A stretch of 64,000 nt of DNA, taken from JAXLQL01 sp046331625. Lineage in GTDB: Bacteria > Acidobacteriota > Terriglobia > Bryobacterales > Bryobacteraceae. Where the stretch lies: positions 62,001 to 126,000 of the forward strand of contig JAXLQL010000002.1 of NCBI GenBank assembly GCA_046331625.1. The letters are read 5' to 3'. Positions 27,629 through 36,250 of this stretch are shown here, piece by piece; within the stretch, counting starts at the first letter, position 1; every line of letters begins with the position of its first letter. The position numbers and the translations under genes are program-made. The notes beneath the pieces were generated by a model, which was given only the letters and a program-made list of their open reading frames with translations, made no database searches and was not told the origin of the DNA.

Positions 27629-30094
27629 ATGTCGCCCGCACAGTGGCAGCGCGTGCAGGAGCTGTTCGAGTGCATCACCCAACTGCCGCCCACCGAGCGC
27701 CAGGCGTATCTCGAACGCAGTGAGCCGGACGAGACCGTTCGGATGGAAGCGCTCCACCTCGCGGCGTCGTCGGCCGAGGAACAGGAAGCTAGCCGCCAGG
27801 TCCGCATTGAGGACCGGCCCGCTTCAAGCTTGCCTGCCTCGGGCCTGCCCGCCTCGATCGGCAGCGTCACCATCTCGTCGATTGTCGGCTCGGGCGGATT
27901 TTCCACGGTCTATAGCGGGGTCCGGCACGTCAGCGGCGCCGAGCAGTTGGTCGCGGTCAAGGTATTCCACCAGCACCGGCTCGGTCCTGACGCGCATCGC
28001 CGCCTGATGCGCGAGCAGCGCTTGCTTGCTTCGCTGAACCATCCGGGGATCGTGCGTTTTCTCGACGCCGGCGTCACGGCCGAGGAGCAGCCTTATCTCG
28101 TGATGGAACTGGTGAGCGGCGTCACCATCACCGATCACTGCGACCGCTACCGCCTCGACCTCGACGAGCGCCTGCGCTTGATCGCCGACGTGTGCCGGGC
28201 GCTTCAGTTCGCCCACCGCAGTCTGGTGGTGCATCTCGATCTCAAGCCGTCGAACATCCTGGTCACCGCAGACGGGCAGGTGAAGGTGCTCGACTTCGGC
28301 ACGGCCAAGCTGATGAACGATACGGGCTCGCCCACGGTCACGCAGCAGATCACGCCGATGTACGCGAGTCCCGAGCGGCTGCGCGGCGAGCCTGGGTCGG
28401 TCAGCTCCGATGTCTACAGCTTGGGGTTGGTGCTGTACGAAGTGGTTTCCGGATCGTGGCCGTTTGCCGATGCGGATTCGATCGCGGGCATCGCCGGCCG
28501 CGTGAATGGATCGATCGAAGCCACGCCGCTCGGGGCGAATTGCACGGCGGAAGCGGCGGCGGCGCGAGGGGTGACGCTTGACCGGCTGCGGCGCAATCTC
28601 GAAGGCGACCTGCGATCGATTGCCACCAAGGCGTTGGCGTTGGCGCCGGCCGAACGCTACGGGTCGATGTCGGAATTGCTCGAGGATTTGCGGCGGCTGA
28701 AGGCGGGCGAGCCGGTGCTGGCGCATCCACCCGGACTCGCCTACCGGACTCGCAAATTCCTGACGAGAAATGGGCGCCCTCTGGCCGCGGCCGGTGTCGC
28801 CATTGCTATGCTCGGCGCGGCCGGCGGCTATGCATATCGAGAGCGGCTACAGGGAGCGCAACGATTGCAGGAAGCCCGCGGCATGGCGAACTACCTGCTC
28901 TTTGACCTATACGATCAGGTGGCCGAGTTGCCGGGTTCGACCGCGGTCCGCGCCCGCATGGCCGCGCAGGCACAGGCGCAGCTCGACAATCTGGCGCGTC
29001 TCTCGGGTGCCGACCCGGCATTGCGGATCGAAGCCGCCGCCGGATACGACCGGCTCGCGGAAGTGCAGGCCGTTTCCGGATCGTCGAGCCTCGGTAACAT
29101 CGACGCGGCGGCCGCCAACCTCTTACGGGCTCGGGTGATTCTCGACGAGACCCTGGCATCGCGTCCCGGGCTTCGCTCTGCCCTCCTCGAACAGGCTCGC
29201 AATGCGATGTTCAGCGCCAAGCTCGAAAACTGGAATCGCCGCAATGCGCCCGCCGCACGGCCGCTGATCGAGAAAGCGAGGGTGTTACTCGGCCAGACCC
29301 GCGATCTCTCCGATCCGGGTTGGCTGCGGGCCCATGCTTCGCTCGCGTTGCAGCAATCCGACTTGGCGCATAACCTCGGCAACTACGACGAAGAAACCAG
29401 TGTAAGCGGCGAGGCGCTGCGTGAGTTGGAGACGTGGCCCGAGTCGATGCGGTCCGGCGCTGACTATGCCTTGTTGCGTGTGGCGATGCTCAAGCGCTCG
29501 GGTAACGGAAAGTACGAGCGGAAGATCTTCGCCGACGCGCTGGCCGACTATGGCAAGGCTTACCAGATCGTGCGGCAGTTCGATGCCGCTCATCCGAATC
29601 GCCCCGAAATCCTGTACGCGTTGATGGACATGCGCTACCAGATGGCGTACAGTTTCGGTGAATTGAAGCAACCGCAGGCGATGCTCGACGCGACGCGCGA
29701 AAGCTTGGCGATCGCCCGCCGGCTGGCCGATGCCGACCGGGAGAATCACGCACTCGAGCGATCGTATTGGAACAAGCGCCAGGCGCTGGCCGAGAGCTTG
29801 GCCGGCTTGCGGCGCTTTGGCGAGGCTGCCCGCGAGGGCCAAGCCGTGCTGGAAGCTCGGCTCGCGCGGAGCCAAGCCGAGCCGGCCTCGAACCTTGCCC
29901 GCGAAGATGTGCTCGTCGCAGGCACCACTCTCGCCGAAATTCATCTCCAGGCCGGCGATCGGGGCCAGGCCTGTCCTTTGGCCCGCGACTATTGGGACCG
30001 GTCCCGCGCGCTTCACGACGCCGGAGCCATGACGCCGCGGCTGTGGGCCGAGCAACAACGTATCCTCGGCCGGATTCTCGGAGCGTGCAAGTAG
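27629..30094 (+). CDS. Membrane-anchored Ser/Thr protein kinase with C-terminal helical repeats (non-RD)
   Basis: An 821-residue kinase. The catalytic domain spans about residues 80-375: glycine loop VGSGGFSTVY, K111 in VAVKVF, H202-L203-D204 in place of HRD, N209, and DFG at 222-224. A single membrane helix lies near residues 383-401 (LAAAGVAIAMLGAAGGYAY). The extracytoplasmic part is helical and repeat-like, resembling TPR tails of acidobacterial kinases. The HLD change removes the arginine of RD kinases, so activation-loop phosphorylation may not control it. It starts one base after the BNR gene, so the two are probably co-expressed. Its 3' end is repeated in decayed form downstream. Confidence 0.85.
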   Translation: MSPAQWQRVQELFECITQLPPTERQAYLERSEPDETVRMEALHLAASSAEEQEASRQVRIEDRPASSLPASGLPASIGSVTISSIVGSGGFSTVYSGVRHVSGAEQLVAVKVFHQHRLGPDAHRRLMREQRLLASLNHPGIVRFLDAGVTAEEQPYLVMELVSGVTITDHCDRYRLDLDERLRLIADVCRALQFAHRSLVVHLDLKPSNILVTADGQVKVLDFGTAKLMNDTGSPTVTQQITPMYASPERLRGEPGSVSSDVYSLGLVLYEVVSGSWPFADADSIAGIAGRVNGSIEATPLGANCTAEAAAARGVTLDRLRRNLEGDLRSIATKALALAPAERYGSMSELLEDLRRLKAGEPVLAHPPGLAYRTRKFLTRNGRPLAAAGVAIAMLGAAGGYAYRERLQGAQRLQEARGMANYLLFDLYDQVAELPGSTAVRARMAAQAQAQLDNLARLSGADPALRIEAAAGYDRLAEVQAVSGSSSLGNIDAAAANLLRARVILDETLASRPGLRSALLEQARNAMFSAKLENWNRRNAPAARPLIEKARVLLGQTRDLSDPGWLRAHASLALQQSDLAHNLGNYDEETSVSGEALRELETWPESMRSGADYALLRVAMLKRSGNGKYERKIFADALADYGKAYQIVRQFDAAHPNRPEILYALMDMRYQMAYSFGELKQPQAMLDATRESLAIARRLADADRENHALERSYWNKRQALAESLAGLRRFGEAAREGQAVLEARLARSQAEPASNLAREDVLVAGTTLAEIHLQAGDRGQACPLARDYWDRSRALHDAGAMTPRLWAEQQRILGRILGACK

Positions 30095-30420
30095 CGCGGA
30101 GGAGAGGCTGGTCTCTCGAGAGGTGCTTGGCGAGCGACGATTGGGACGGCCCGGCGCTCTGCGGGGTTGCGCCGTGCGAGAGCGGGTCCTCGGAGCGACG
30201 TGAACGGGTACCACGCGCTACGGCGCCGGAGCGCTACGAATGCGGCTGTGGACCGAGCAGTCGCGATGTCTTCGGACGGGTTCTCGAAGCGTCCAGGCCG
30301 CTGCGACGCCCGCCGCGCGCGCGATGAAGGCGGAGCGATGACACTCCAACTCGGGGCCGAGCAGCCAGCGAATCCTCGGGCCTGGTTCTCGAAGGGTGCA
30401 GGCGCTGTGACGCGCGACTG
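29985..30420 (+). repeat. Degenerate tandem copies of the kinase gene 3' end
   Basis: The last part of the kinase gene (about 29985-30100) recurs downstream in weakened form. CTGTGGGCCGAGCA at 30041 matches CTGTGGACCGAGCAG at 30246 and CTCGGGGCCGAGCAG at 30350. Each match is followed by a TCTTCGG or TCCTCGG block, GGTTCTCGAAG and a GTCCAGG or GTGCAGG end. A partial copy near 30133 (CGACGATTGGGACGG) matches 29988 (CGACTATTGGGACC). The spacing is about 100 bases or twice that. A short translation of the last copy, GGAMTLQLGAEQ, mirrors DAGAMTPRLWAEQ in the kinase. No intact ORF is present in 30095-30422. Confidence 0.55.
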
Positions 30421-30422
30421 CC

Positions 30423-31007
30423 TCAGACGTTCGCGCTCTTGATCTGCTTGATCAGTACCGCATCGCGAATGGCCGCTTTCCGGGGCGGCGTCTTGTCCAT
30501 CGCCGCCAGCAGCCGCGCCTTGGCGCCTTCCAGTTGCGGACGGGAGACTCCGGCGGCCGCCGCGGCTTCCTCCGGGCTCTTGCCATGCAGCACGCACAGC
30601 GTCACGGCTTCCCGCTCCTGCGGTGGCAGGGCACGCAAGACCTGCTCCATCCGGATGGCCGCTTCCCGTGACCGGGCCGTCGGCGAGGGGCCGCCCGTTC
30701 CTGGATTCTCCCGGTGGTGAATGCGAATCTCCTGCTCGGCGAATGCCACCAAGTCATGCATCTCGCGGATCCAACCTCCGCGGACGTCTTCGATTGCTTT
30801 TGCGATCACTTCCGCGGCCAGCCGCTCGGCCGAGACCGCGCTCATCCTCCGCCGGATCTTGAGCCGGATCCCTGGACCATACAGCCGGGAGAAGGTGACG
30901 CTGGCTTCCGGATCTCCGCGCCGGATAGCGGACGCCAGTTCATGCCATTGGCAGGCTACCTCGTCCGCCGCCACTTCCCACCCGTAACCGGAACGCTCCC
31001 AACCCAT
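30423..31007 (-). CDS. ECF-like RNA polymerase sigma factor
   Basis: A 194-residue sigma-70-family protein. The region-2-like part is short and divergent (LKIRRRMSAVSAERLAAEVI), and region 4 is clear: EQVLRALPPQEREAVTLCVL followed by the helix-turn-helix SPEEAAAAAGVSRPQLEGAK. GGAGGTAACA directly precedes the ATG at 31007, which fixes the start; the frame continues upstream without support. It is convergent with the kinase. No anti-sigma factor gene is adjacent. The 365 bases upstream to 31372 contain no gene and no convincing promoter pair that I can support. Confidence 0.65.
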   Translation of the reverse strand: MGWERSGYGWEVAADEVACQWHELASAIRRGDPEASVTFSRLYGPGIRLKIRRRMSAVSAERLAAEVIAKAIEDVRGGWIREMHDLVAFAEQEIRIHHRENPGTGGPSPTARSREAAIRMEQVLRALPPQEREAVTLCVLHGKSPEEAAAAAGVSRPQLEGAKARLLAAMDKTPPRKAAIRDAVLIKQIKSANV

Positions 31008-31372
31008 TGTTACCTCCTGTGCGGACCTGTAGCGGGATGGTGCTGCAGCCAGCAGCCCCCGCCAGGCGCTGTTTGGGGGATTAGTGAATTCCCTTACTGA
31101 TGTAGTGAGCGCTGGGGGCAAAAGTTCTCACTCGAGGTTGCAGAAAGTTCCACGGGTACTGGGGCCGCACCCCGCGTTTGAGGGTATGACCTCCACAGAA
31201 TTCCCAATCTGGCGGGGATGATTGTATACAGCCGGCGCTCTGGTGCGTCGATAAGGACAGTGAAAGCCAAATCAGACGGAGTATCGCCGTGGAGTCTGCG
31301 GCGCGTCGGGCGGACACCTATCCCTCGTTTCGAGGTGCTATGCTGAAGGTGCCCGCAGGAAGGGGCTTCGTT

Positions 31373-31657
31373 TTGGAACAAAGACTGAAGGACCTGATGC
31401 AGGAACTCGGGAACGCGATCAACGAGTCGCTTTCGGACTCGGACCGGATCGCGGCGGCGATTGGAGATATTCGCCGGTCCGGATACGATGTGTTCCTGGT
31501 GCTCGAGGCCACCATCGGATTCAATAAGCGCGACGATGATTCGTCCCCTGTTCGAGAACCGGAGGAGCTTGCCCAAGACCCTCGCGAGTTCCACTGGACT
31601 TCGCAGGACCAGAAGTTCCTCAAGGCCCTGAAGATCGCCGTTGACCGCGAAAGCTGA
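31373..31657 (+). CDS. Small conserved hypothetical acidic protein
   Basis: A 94-residue soluble protein beginning EQRLKDLMQELGNAINESL, followed by a helix (IAAAIGDIRRSGYDVFLVLEA) and a charged tail. I chose TTG at 31373 because AGGAAGG stands about 8 bases before it and the helical region starts at once. ATG at 31340 and GTG at 31289 are in frame alternatives. No function is recognised. It precedes the thyX-like gene by 43 bases. Confidence 0.5.
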   Translation: MEQRLKDLMQELGNAINESLSDSDRIAAAIGDIRRSGYDVFLVLEATIGFNKRDDDSSPVREPEELAQDPREFHWTSQDQKFLKALKIAVDRES

Positions 31658-31700
31658 GCCCTCCCGAATTTCTCCGGAAGCCAGATGTTAAACTGGCGGG

Positions 31701-33134
31701 TTGCCGGAGCCCAAGCGAGTTCTTACCGTTGCCGGAGTCCCCGCGGAGAAGTGTGCTTATGCGCTTGCGCGCTACAGCCGCTCGCCTGATTCCATTACGG
31801 ATTCGATCGAGTGGGTGCGTACGCATGATTCGTCGAAGTTTCTCGACAGCTTCTACTTCCAGTACGGGCATGCATCGATCGCCGATCTCGGCCATGTAGT
31901 ACTGTGCCTGGAAGGCATCTCCGAGATCGCCGCTACGGAGGCCGAAGACGAGCAACTCTGGGATGGCCAGGCCCGCTCTTCGCGCTATCAGGAATTCGGC
32001 AAGACCGGAGTGGTGGTTCCGCCCGAACTCGACCAAAGTCAGCGGGAACGATACTCCGCCGCCGCCGCCGCGCTGCTCGCGGCTTACCGGGATCTCCATG
32101 GGAGCGTTCTCGCTCATTTGACGGAGGTTTTGCAGAAGCCGGAGTCGATGAAGGCCGACGCGTATCAGCGCAACCTTGCCGCGCGAGCCTTCGACGTCGC
32201 GCGTTATCTGTTGCCTTTCGGCATTCCGACCGGCGTAGGGCAGATCACGAGCATTCGCACGCTCGAACGGCAGATCCGCCGGCTCCAGGTTTCCGAGTAC
32301 GCCGAGGTGCGCGAACTGGCCGCGGAAATGGCGGCTGCCTGCGCGCGTCCGCCGGATTGCGCGTGGGATCCGGCCAGCGCGCGCGAAGCGGTTGCTCCTA
32401 CGCTCGCCAAGTATCTCGACGGCGACCGCCACTTACTCGAATCCGGTAAGGCGCTGGGCTCGTGGGCCGGGCAGAACTTACCGGCCCGAGAGTGGCCGGT
32501 TCCGCAAGCCACGGTGGTCGATTTGGTGAAGCCCGCCGATACCGAAGCCGACATCGCCGCGACACTGCTGTATCCGGTTACCGATTGGCCGTTTCGCGAA
32601 CTGTACGAGTGGTGCCGCGAGCACTCGGCGCTACGCCGGGAAATCATCGACACGGCGCTGGCTTCGCGCACCCGCCACGACGATCTGCTCCGCGGCTTCC
32701 GCGGCAATCTTTATGCCTACGAGTTCGCCATGGACGTGGGTGGTTGGCGCGACATGCATCGCCACCGGCGCTGCCAACAGTATCGGCAGGCTTTTTCGGC
32801 CAAGCTCGGATACGCAACTCCCAAGGCAGTGCCTGCCTGCGGGCAGACGGCCTTCTACCGGGGCGCAATGGAAGCCGCGCGGCAAGCGGCGGCCGGCCTT
32901 CCCGAGCCGGCGTCGCACTACTTGCTTCCGTTCGGTGCGCGATCGCGATTCCTGTTCAAGATGGACTTTGCCGAGGCCGAATACATCTCGCGCCTTCGCA
33001 GTGGAGTGAAGGGCCACTTCTCGTATCGGGAAGTGGCATGGGAAATGAAGCGCCGCATGGAAGAACTCGAGCCCGCCTTGGGCCGCTTGATCGAAGCCAC
33101 CCCTCCGGAAATCGAAGATCCTCTGCAACGCTGA
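31701..33134 (+). CDS. thyX: Two-domain FAD-dependent thymidylate synthase-like protein
   Basis: A 477-residue protein with two ThyX-like halves. ThyX makes dTMP from dUMP using FAD and methylene-tetrahydrofolate. The first half has FQYGHASIADLGHVVLCLEG and then QARSSRYQEFG, matching the SxRY end of the ThyX signature but without the RHR start. The second half has GGWRDMHRHRRCQQYRQAF, which carries RHR but not the serine-rich end. Canonical ThyX is about 220-250 residues with one RHRxxS motif. TTG at 31701 is used because no ATG fits. Active-site completion between the halves or a changed function are both possible. Confidence 0.7.
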   Translation: MPEPKRVLTVAGVPAEKCAYALARYSRSPDSITDSIEWVRTHDSSKFLDSFYFQYGHASIADLGHVVLCLEGISEIAATEAEDEQLWDGQARSSRYQEFGKTGVVVPPELDQSQRERYSAAAAALLAAYRDLHGSVLAHLTEVLQKPESMKADAYQRNLAARAFDVARYLLPFGIPTGVGQITSIRTLERQIRRLQVSEYAEVRELAAEMAAACARPPDCAWDPASAREAVAPTLAKYLDGDRHLLESGKALGSWAGQNLPAREWPVPQATVVDLVKPADTEADIAATLLYPVTDWPFRELYEWCREHSALRREIIDTALASRTRHDDLLRGFRGNLYAYEFAMDVGGWRDMHRHRRCQQYRQAFSAKLGYATPKAVPACGQTAFYRGAMEAARQAAAGLPEPASHYLLPFGARSRFLFKMDFAEAEYISRLRSGVKGHFSYREVAWEMKRRMEELEPALGRLIEATPPEIEDPLQR

Positions 33135-33152
33135 GGATTTTCTTAGAACCAC

Positions 33153-33176
33153 CAGTACGCTCATAATCATCAGTAC
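33153..33176. repeat. CAGTAC direct repeat upstream of the exopolysaccharide cluster
   Basis: CAGTAC occurs at 33153-33158 and 33171-33176, 18 bp apart, each in the context of a TCA or ACA downstream. It lies 120-140 bases before the first EPS gene in AT-rich sequence. It may be a regulator site; chance is not excluded. Confidence 0.25.
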
Positions 33177-33293
33177 TCACATTTTACTTTTGCATCGGGT
33201 ATTCCGCGCTGCGGGAGCGGTTTTCGGTGCTAACATTTGATTCACACCCCCGTTAGGTTTACCGAAGATTTCGTCGTCCTCCGTTCCAACGAA

Positions 33294-34880
33294 ATGCAGT
33301 CTGACTCAAGGTTACCCTCCGGGCCGGGCTATCCCTTTGCATCAGCGCCGCCCACGCCGTTGCAATCGCACTTTACGCTACGGGACCCGGCCGATGCCCT
33401 ATTCCGGCGTCTCCCATTCGTCGTGTGCGCTTCCGTGCTCTTACTCGCTGGCCTCGGCTGGTGGGCACGGCGGCCGATGCCGTATGAGGGCGAGATGACG
33501 TTTCTCGTCAAGAACGAGCGGCCGGAAACTGTGATTACTCCGCAACAAACGCAAGGCATGGCGCCTTACGCGCAAGTCTCGGAAGGTCAGCTCGCGGTCG
33601 AACTCGAGCTGCTCTCGAGCCGCGCGGTGCTTCGCGCCGTCGCCGTTGCTTGCGGGCTCGACAGCACAGCCGGCGTGCGCGGCACCCCCGATCAACAGAT
33701 CGAAGCCGCGATTCAGAATCTGCGCAAGAAGGTCCGCGTGCAGCCGGTGCTCAAAGCGAACATGATCCGCGTCAAGTACGCCGCCTACAACCGCACGGAA
33801 GCCGAAAGCGTGCTCCGTGAGCTTGCCAAGGCTTACATGGAGCAACACTTGAAGATCCACGGCAACAACGGCGCGGTCTTCTTCGGCCACCAATCGCACG
33901 AAGCCGAAGACAAGCTCCGCAAGGCGCAACGCGAGTTGGCCGCGTTTCAGACGCGTAACAACCTGGTCTTGCTCGGCGTGCAGAAAGACCTCGTGCTGCG
34001 GCGCTGCGTGGAAGCCGAAGCCGCCCTTCGCGCGGCTGAAGTCGCGCAGGCGGAAAGCGAGCAGCGGGCCATCGAGGCCAAAGGCAACATGAGCGGCCTC
34101 GCCGCCCGGATCACCACCCAGGTTCGACGGGTTCCGAATCAGTATTCGGCCGAGCGCCTCAATACGATGCTGGTGGAGCTCGAAAACAAGCGCACGGAGC
34201 TGCTCATGAAGTTCCGCGCCGACGACCGCGTGGTGGTTCAGGCCAACCAGCAGATCGCCGATACCCGGCGTGCGCTCGAAGCTGCGCGACAAGCCGCGGC
34301 GAACGAAGAAGCCACCGATCTCAATCCGCTCCGGCAGTCACTCGAAACGGAATCGGTTCGCTCGCGCACCGATGCCAACGCCGCCGGGCGCCGGGCCACT
34401 GTTCTGCGAGGCCAACTCGCGCACTATCGCGCCGAACTCGCCCGTCTGGAGGCGCTCACCGGCGAACACGATGCGCTGTCGCGCCAGGTGCGGGAACTCG
34501 AATCCAACTACACGCTCTACTCGCGAAAATTCGAAGAGTCGCGTGTCGAGGAAGCGCTCGATCGCCAGAAGTTCACCAATGTCTCGCTGGCGCAGCCGCC
34601 CGCCGTGCCGGAGTTCCCCATGCCGCGCCCCTGGACCGCTATCGGCGGCCTTGGCCTGGCCGGCTTGGCATCGATTCTCGCCGCGGCCATGATCACCGGG
34701 CGCGCCAGCCGCTTCGTCCATACGCCCTCCACGCTCGAGCAATTGACGGGCGTGCCCGTTCTCGGAACGCTGCCGGTCAGTGCACAGTCTCGCGCAGCGG
34801 GGCTGCTGGATCAGGCCGAATCACGCGGAGCAAGGGTGCTGGCTGTCCAAGCGCCCCTGTCGAGGGAGAGCCAGTCATGA
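33294..34880 (+). CDS. Polysaccharide chain-length determinant (Wzz/GumC type)
   Basis: A 528-residue inner-membrane protein. The first membrane helix is near residues 40-57 (LPFVVCASVLLLAGLGWWA). A long periplasmic coiled-coil follows, with the heptad-like runs SHEAEDKLRKAQRELAAFQT and LARLEALTGEHDALSRQVR. The second helix is close to the C-terminus (AIGGLGLAGLASILAAAMIT). This order fits PCP proteins that set polysaccharide length. ATG at 33294 is preferred over upstream TTG at 33237. The C-terminal kinase part of Wzc is a separate gene whose ATG overlaps its stop. Confidence 0.82.
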   Translation: MQSDSRLPSGPGYPFASAPPTPLQSHFTLRDPADALFRRLPFVVCASVLLLAGLGWWARRPMPYEGEMTFLVKNERPETVITPQQTQGMAPYAQVSEGQLAVELELLSSRAVLRAVAVACGLDSTAGVRGTPDQQIEAAIQNLRKKVRVQPVLKANMIRVKYAAYNRTEAESVLRELAKAYMEQHLKIHGNNGAVFFGHQSHEAEDKLRKAQRELAAFQTRNNLVLLGVQKDLVLRRCVEAEAALRAAEVAQAESEQRAIEAKGNMSGLAARITTQVRRVPNQYSAERLNTMLVELENKRTELLMKFRADDRVVVQANQQIADTRRALEAARQAAANEEATDLNPLRQSLETESVRSRTDANAAGRRATVLRGQLAHYRAELARLEALTGEHDALSRQVRELESNYTLYSRKFEESRVEEALDRQKFTNVSLAQPPAVPEFPMPRPWTAIGGLGLAGLASILAAAMITGRASRFVHTPSTLEQLTGVPVLGTLPVSAQSRAAGLLDQAESRGARVLAVQAPLSRESQS

Positions 34881-35464
34881 CCGCTATGGCAGCCCGCGAG
34901 CGTACGTACTTACAGCCTCTGGTAGACACCGTCGTCCGGCGGGGAGTGGCGACCGGCCGGGGCGCTGTGGTCGCCTTCACCTCGGCGATGCCGAAGGACG
35001 GAGTCTCCTACGTGGTGGAATCGCTCGGACGCGAACTCGGCGCCGCTGGCATGCAGCCGGTGCTGGTCGCCTCGAGCACGGGCGTGGCGCGCCTGAGCCC
35101 GGCCAAGCTCCGCGCCAACGACGGCGTGTTCGAAGCAGTGGAGCCCAACATCGTCACTCTTCGCGGCGAGGAGTTGCTTCCGTTCGAAGCGGCCGGACAT
35201 CGCACCGAAGACTCGCTCGAGATGCTCCGCAAATGGTTCCGGTTCATCCTGATCGATTGCCCGTCGCTCGAGGAATCGTCGCAAGCGCTCGGCGTGGCTC
35301 CGCTCGCCGACGGAATGGTACTGGTTGTCTCGGCCGGCCGGACGCCGCGGCGCAAGATCGAGCGGGCTCGCAAGCTTTTGCTCTCGTCGCCGGCGCCGCT
35401 CCTCGGTTGTGTCCTCAATCGAAGGACTTATCCCGTGCCTGGATTCATCTATGACCGATTGTGA
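34877..35464 (+). CDS. CpsD/CapB-type P-loop protein with degenerate Walker A
   Basis: A 195-residue protein in the position of the bacterial tyrosine kinase that partners a Wzz-type protein. The P-loop region reads FTSAMPKDGVSYVVESLG, so the GxGK[ST] of Walker A is not present. The Walker B FILIDCPSLEESS is intact. A C-terminal tyrosine cluster is minimal (RRTYPVPGFIYDRL). It may have lost kinase activity and act as a structural partner. Its ATG overlaps the stop of the previous gene. Confidence 0.7.
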   Translation: MTAMAARERTYLQPLVDTVVRRGVATGRGAVVAFTSAMPKDGVSYVVESLGRELGAAGMQPVLVASSTGVARLSPAKLRANDGVFEAVEPNIVTLRGEELLPFEAAGHRTEDSLEMLRKWFRFILIDCPSLEESSQALGVAPLADGMVLVVSAGRTPRRKIERARKLLLSSPAPLLGCVLNRRTYPVPGFIYDRL

Positions 35465-35535
35465 GCCACGTTACTCGACGGAAACACAAAACTTACGGTA
35501 CTCCTAGCCAAGCCTTTCAATTCACAAACTTGTAC

Positions 35536-35541
35536 TTGACA
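35536..35541 (+). promoter_or_regulatory. Possible -35 element before the export gene
   Basis: A perfect TTGACA at 35536-35541 lies in an unusually AT-rich stretch between the P-loop gene and the export gene. The possible -10 sequences (AATACT at 35561, TACTGT at 35563) are 19-21 bases away, which is wide. An internal promoter is possible. Confidence 0.3.
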
Positions 35542-35571
35542 AATACCTCTTTTCCATCGAAATACTGTTCT

Positions 35572-36210
35572 ATGGTCCGGTACTGCCTGTTCGCCGCCAC
35601 TGCCTTCTCCGTAGGCGCGCAGACAGTTCCCGGCTTCGCCGAGCGCGATCCCGATTACAAGCTGCGGCCGAGCGACTCGGTGGAAGTCCAGTACCGCTAT
35701 ACACCGGAATTCAACGCCACTGTCACCGTGCAGCCAGACGGGTTCGTTACACTGCCGATGACCGGATCGGTCCGGGTAGGCGGCATGTCCGCGCGGCAGG
35801 CGTCGGCCGCCATCGCCGCGAAGGCAGGCGAGCGGCTGAAGGACCCTGAGGTTTCGGTCATTCTCAAGGATTTCGTGAAACCGTACTTCACCGTCGCAGG
35901 TGAAGTGACAAAGCCCGGGCGGTACGACCTCCGCGGCGAGGCGACCGTTCTCGAAGGCATTGCCCAAAGCGGTTGGTTCAACAAGGAGAGCGCCAAACAC
36001 TCGCAGGTGCTCCTCGTGCGCCGGGTCGGCGACGATCTCGGCGAAGTTCGCGTCGTCAATCTCAAAAAGACCGCCACGGCGCGGTACGTTCAGGAGGACC
36101 TCAAGCTGAGGGCCGGCGACTTACTCGTAGTTCCCCAGAACTTCATCAGTAAGCTCGACCGCTACTTTCGCTGGTCGTCTCTCTCGAATCTGGGCTTCCT
36201 GCTGAAGTAA
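35572..36210 (+). CDS. Polysaccharide export protein (Wza-type, PES/SLBB domain)
   Basis: A 212-residue exported protein with a short signal (MVRYCLFAATAFSVGAQ). The PES domain begins with DYKLRPSDSVEVQYRYTPEF and has the typical VQPDGFVTLPMTGSVRVGGM. An SLBB-type beta-grasp follows: PYFTVAGEVTKPGRYDLRG. No lipobox cysteine was seen. It is shorter than E. coli Wza, as in many Acidobacteria. ATG at 35572 is used because it starts the signal peptide. It likely forms the outer-membrane export path of the cluster. Confidence 0.82.
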   Translation: MVRYCLFAATAFSVGAQTVPGFAERDPDYKLRPSDSVEVQYRYTPEFNATVTVQPDGFVTLPMTGSVRVGGMSARQASAAIAAKAGERLKDPEVSVILKDFVKPYFTVAGEVTKPGRYDLRGEATVLEGIAQSGWFNKESAKHSQVLLVRRVGDDLGEVRVVNLKKTATARYVQEDLKLRAGDLLVVPQNFISKLDRYFRWSSLSNLGFLLK

Positions 36211-36250
36211 GCCGTCTAACAGCGGCCGCTTTCGCCGAACAAGGATACAC

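Noticed and set aside
31103..31127. ECF-type promoter (GAACTT with TCACTA) upstream of the sigma factor gene
   Set aside because: The spacer is only 13 bases, too short for an ECF promoter.
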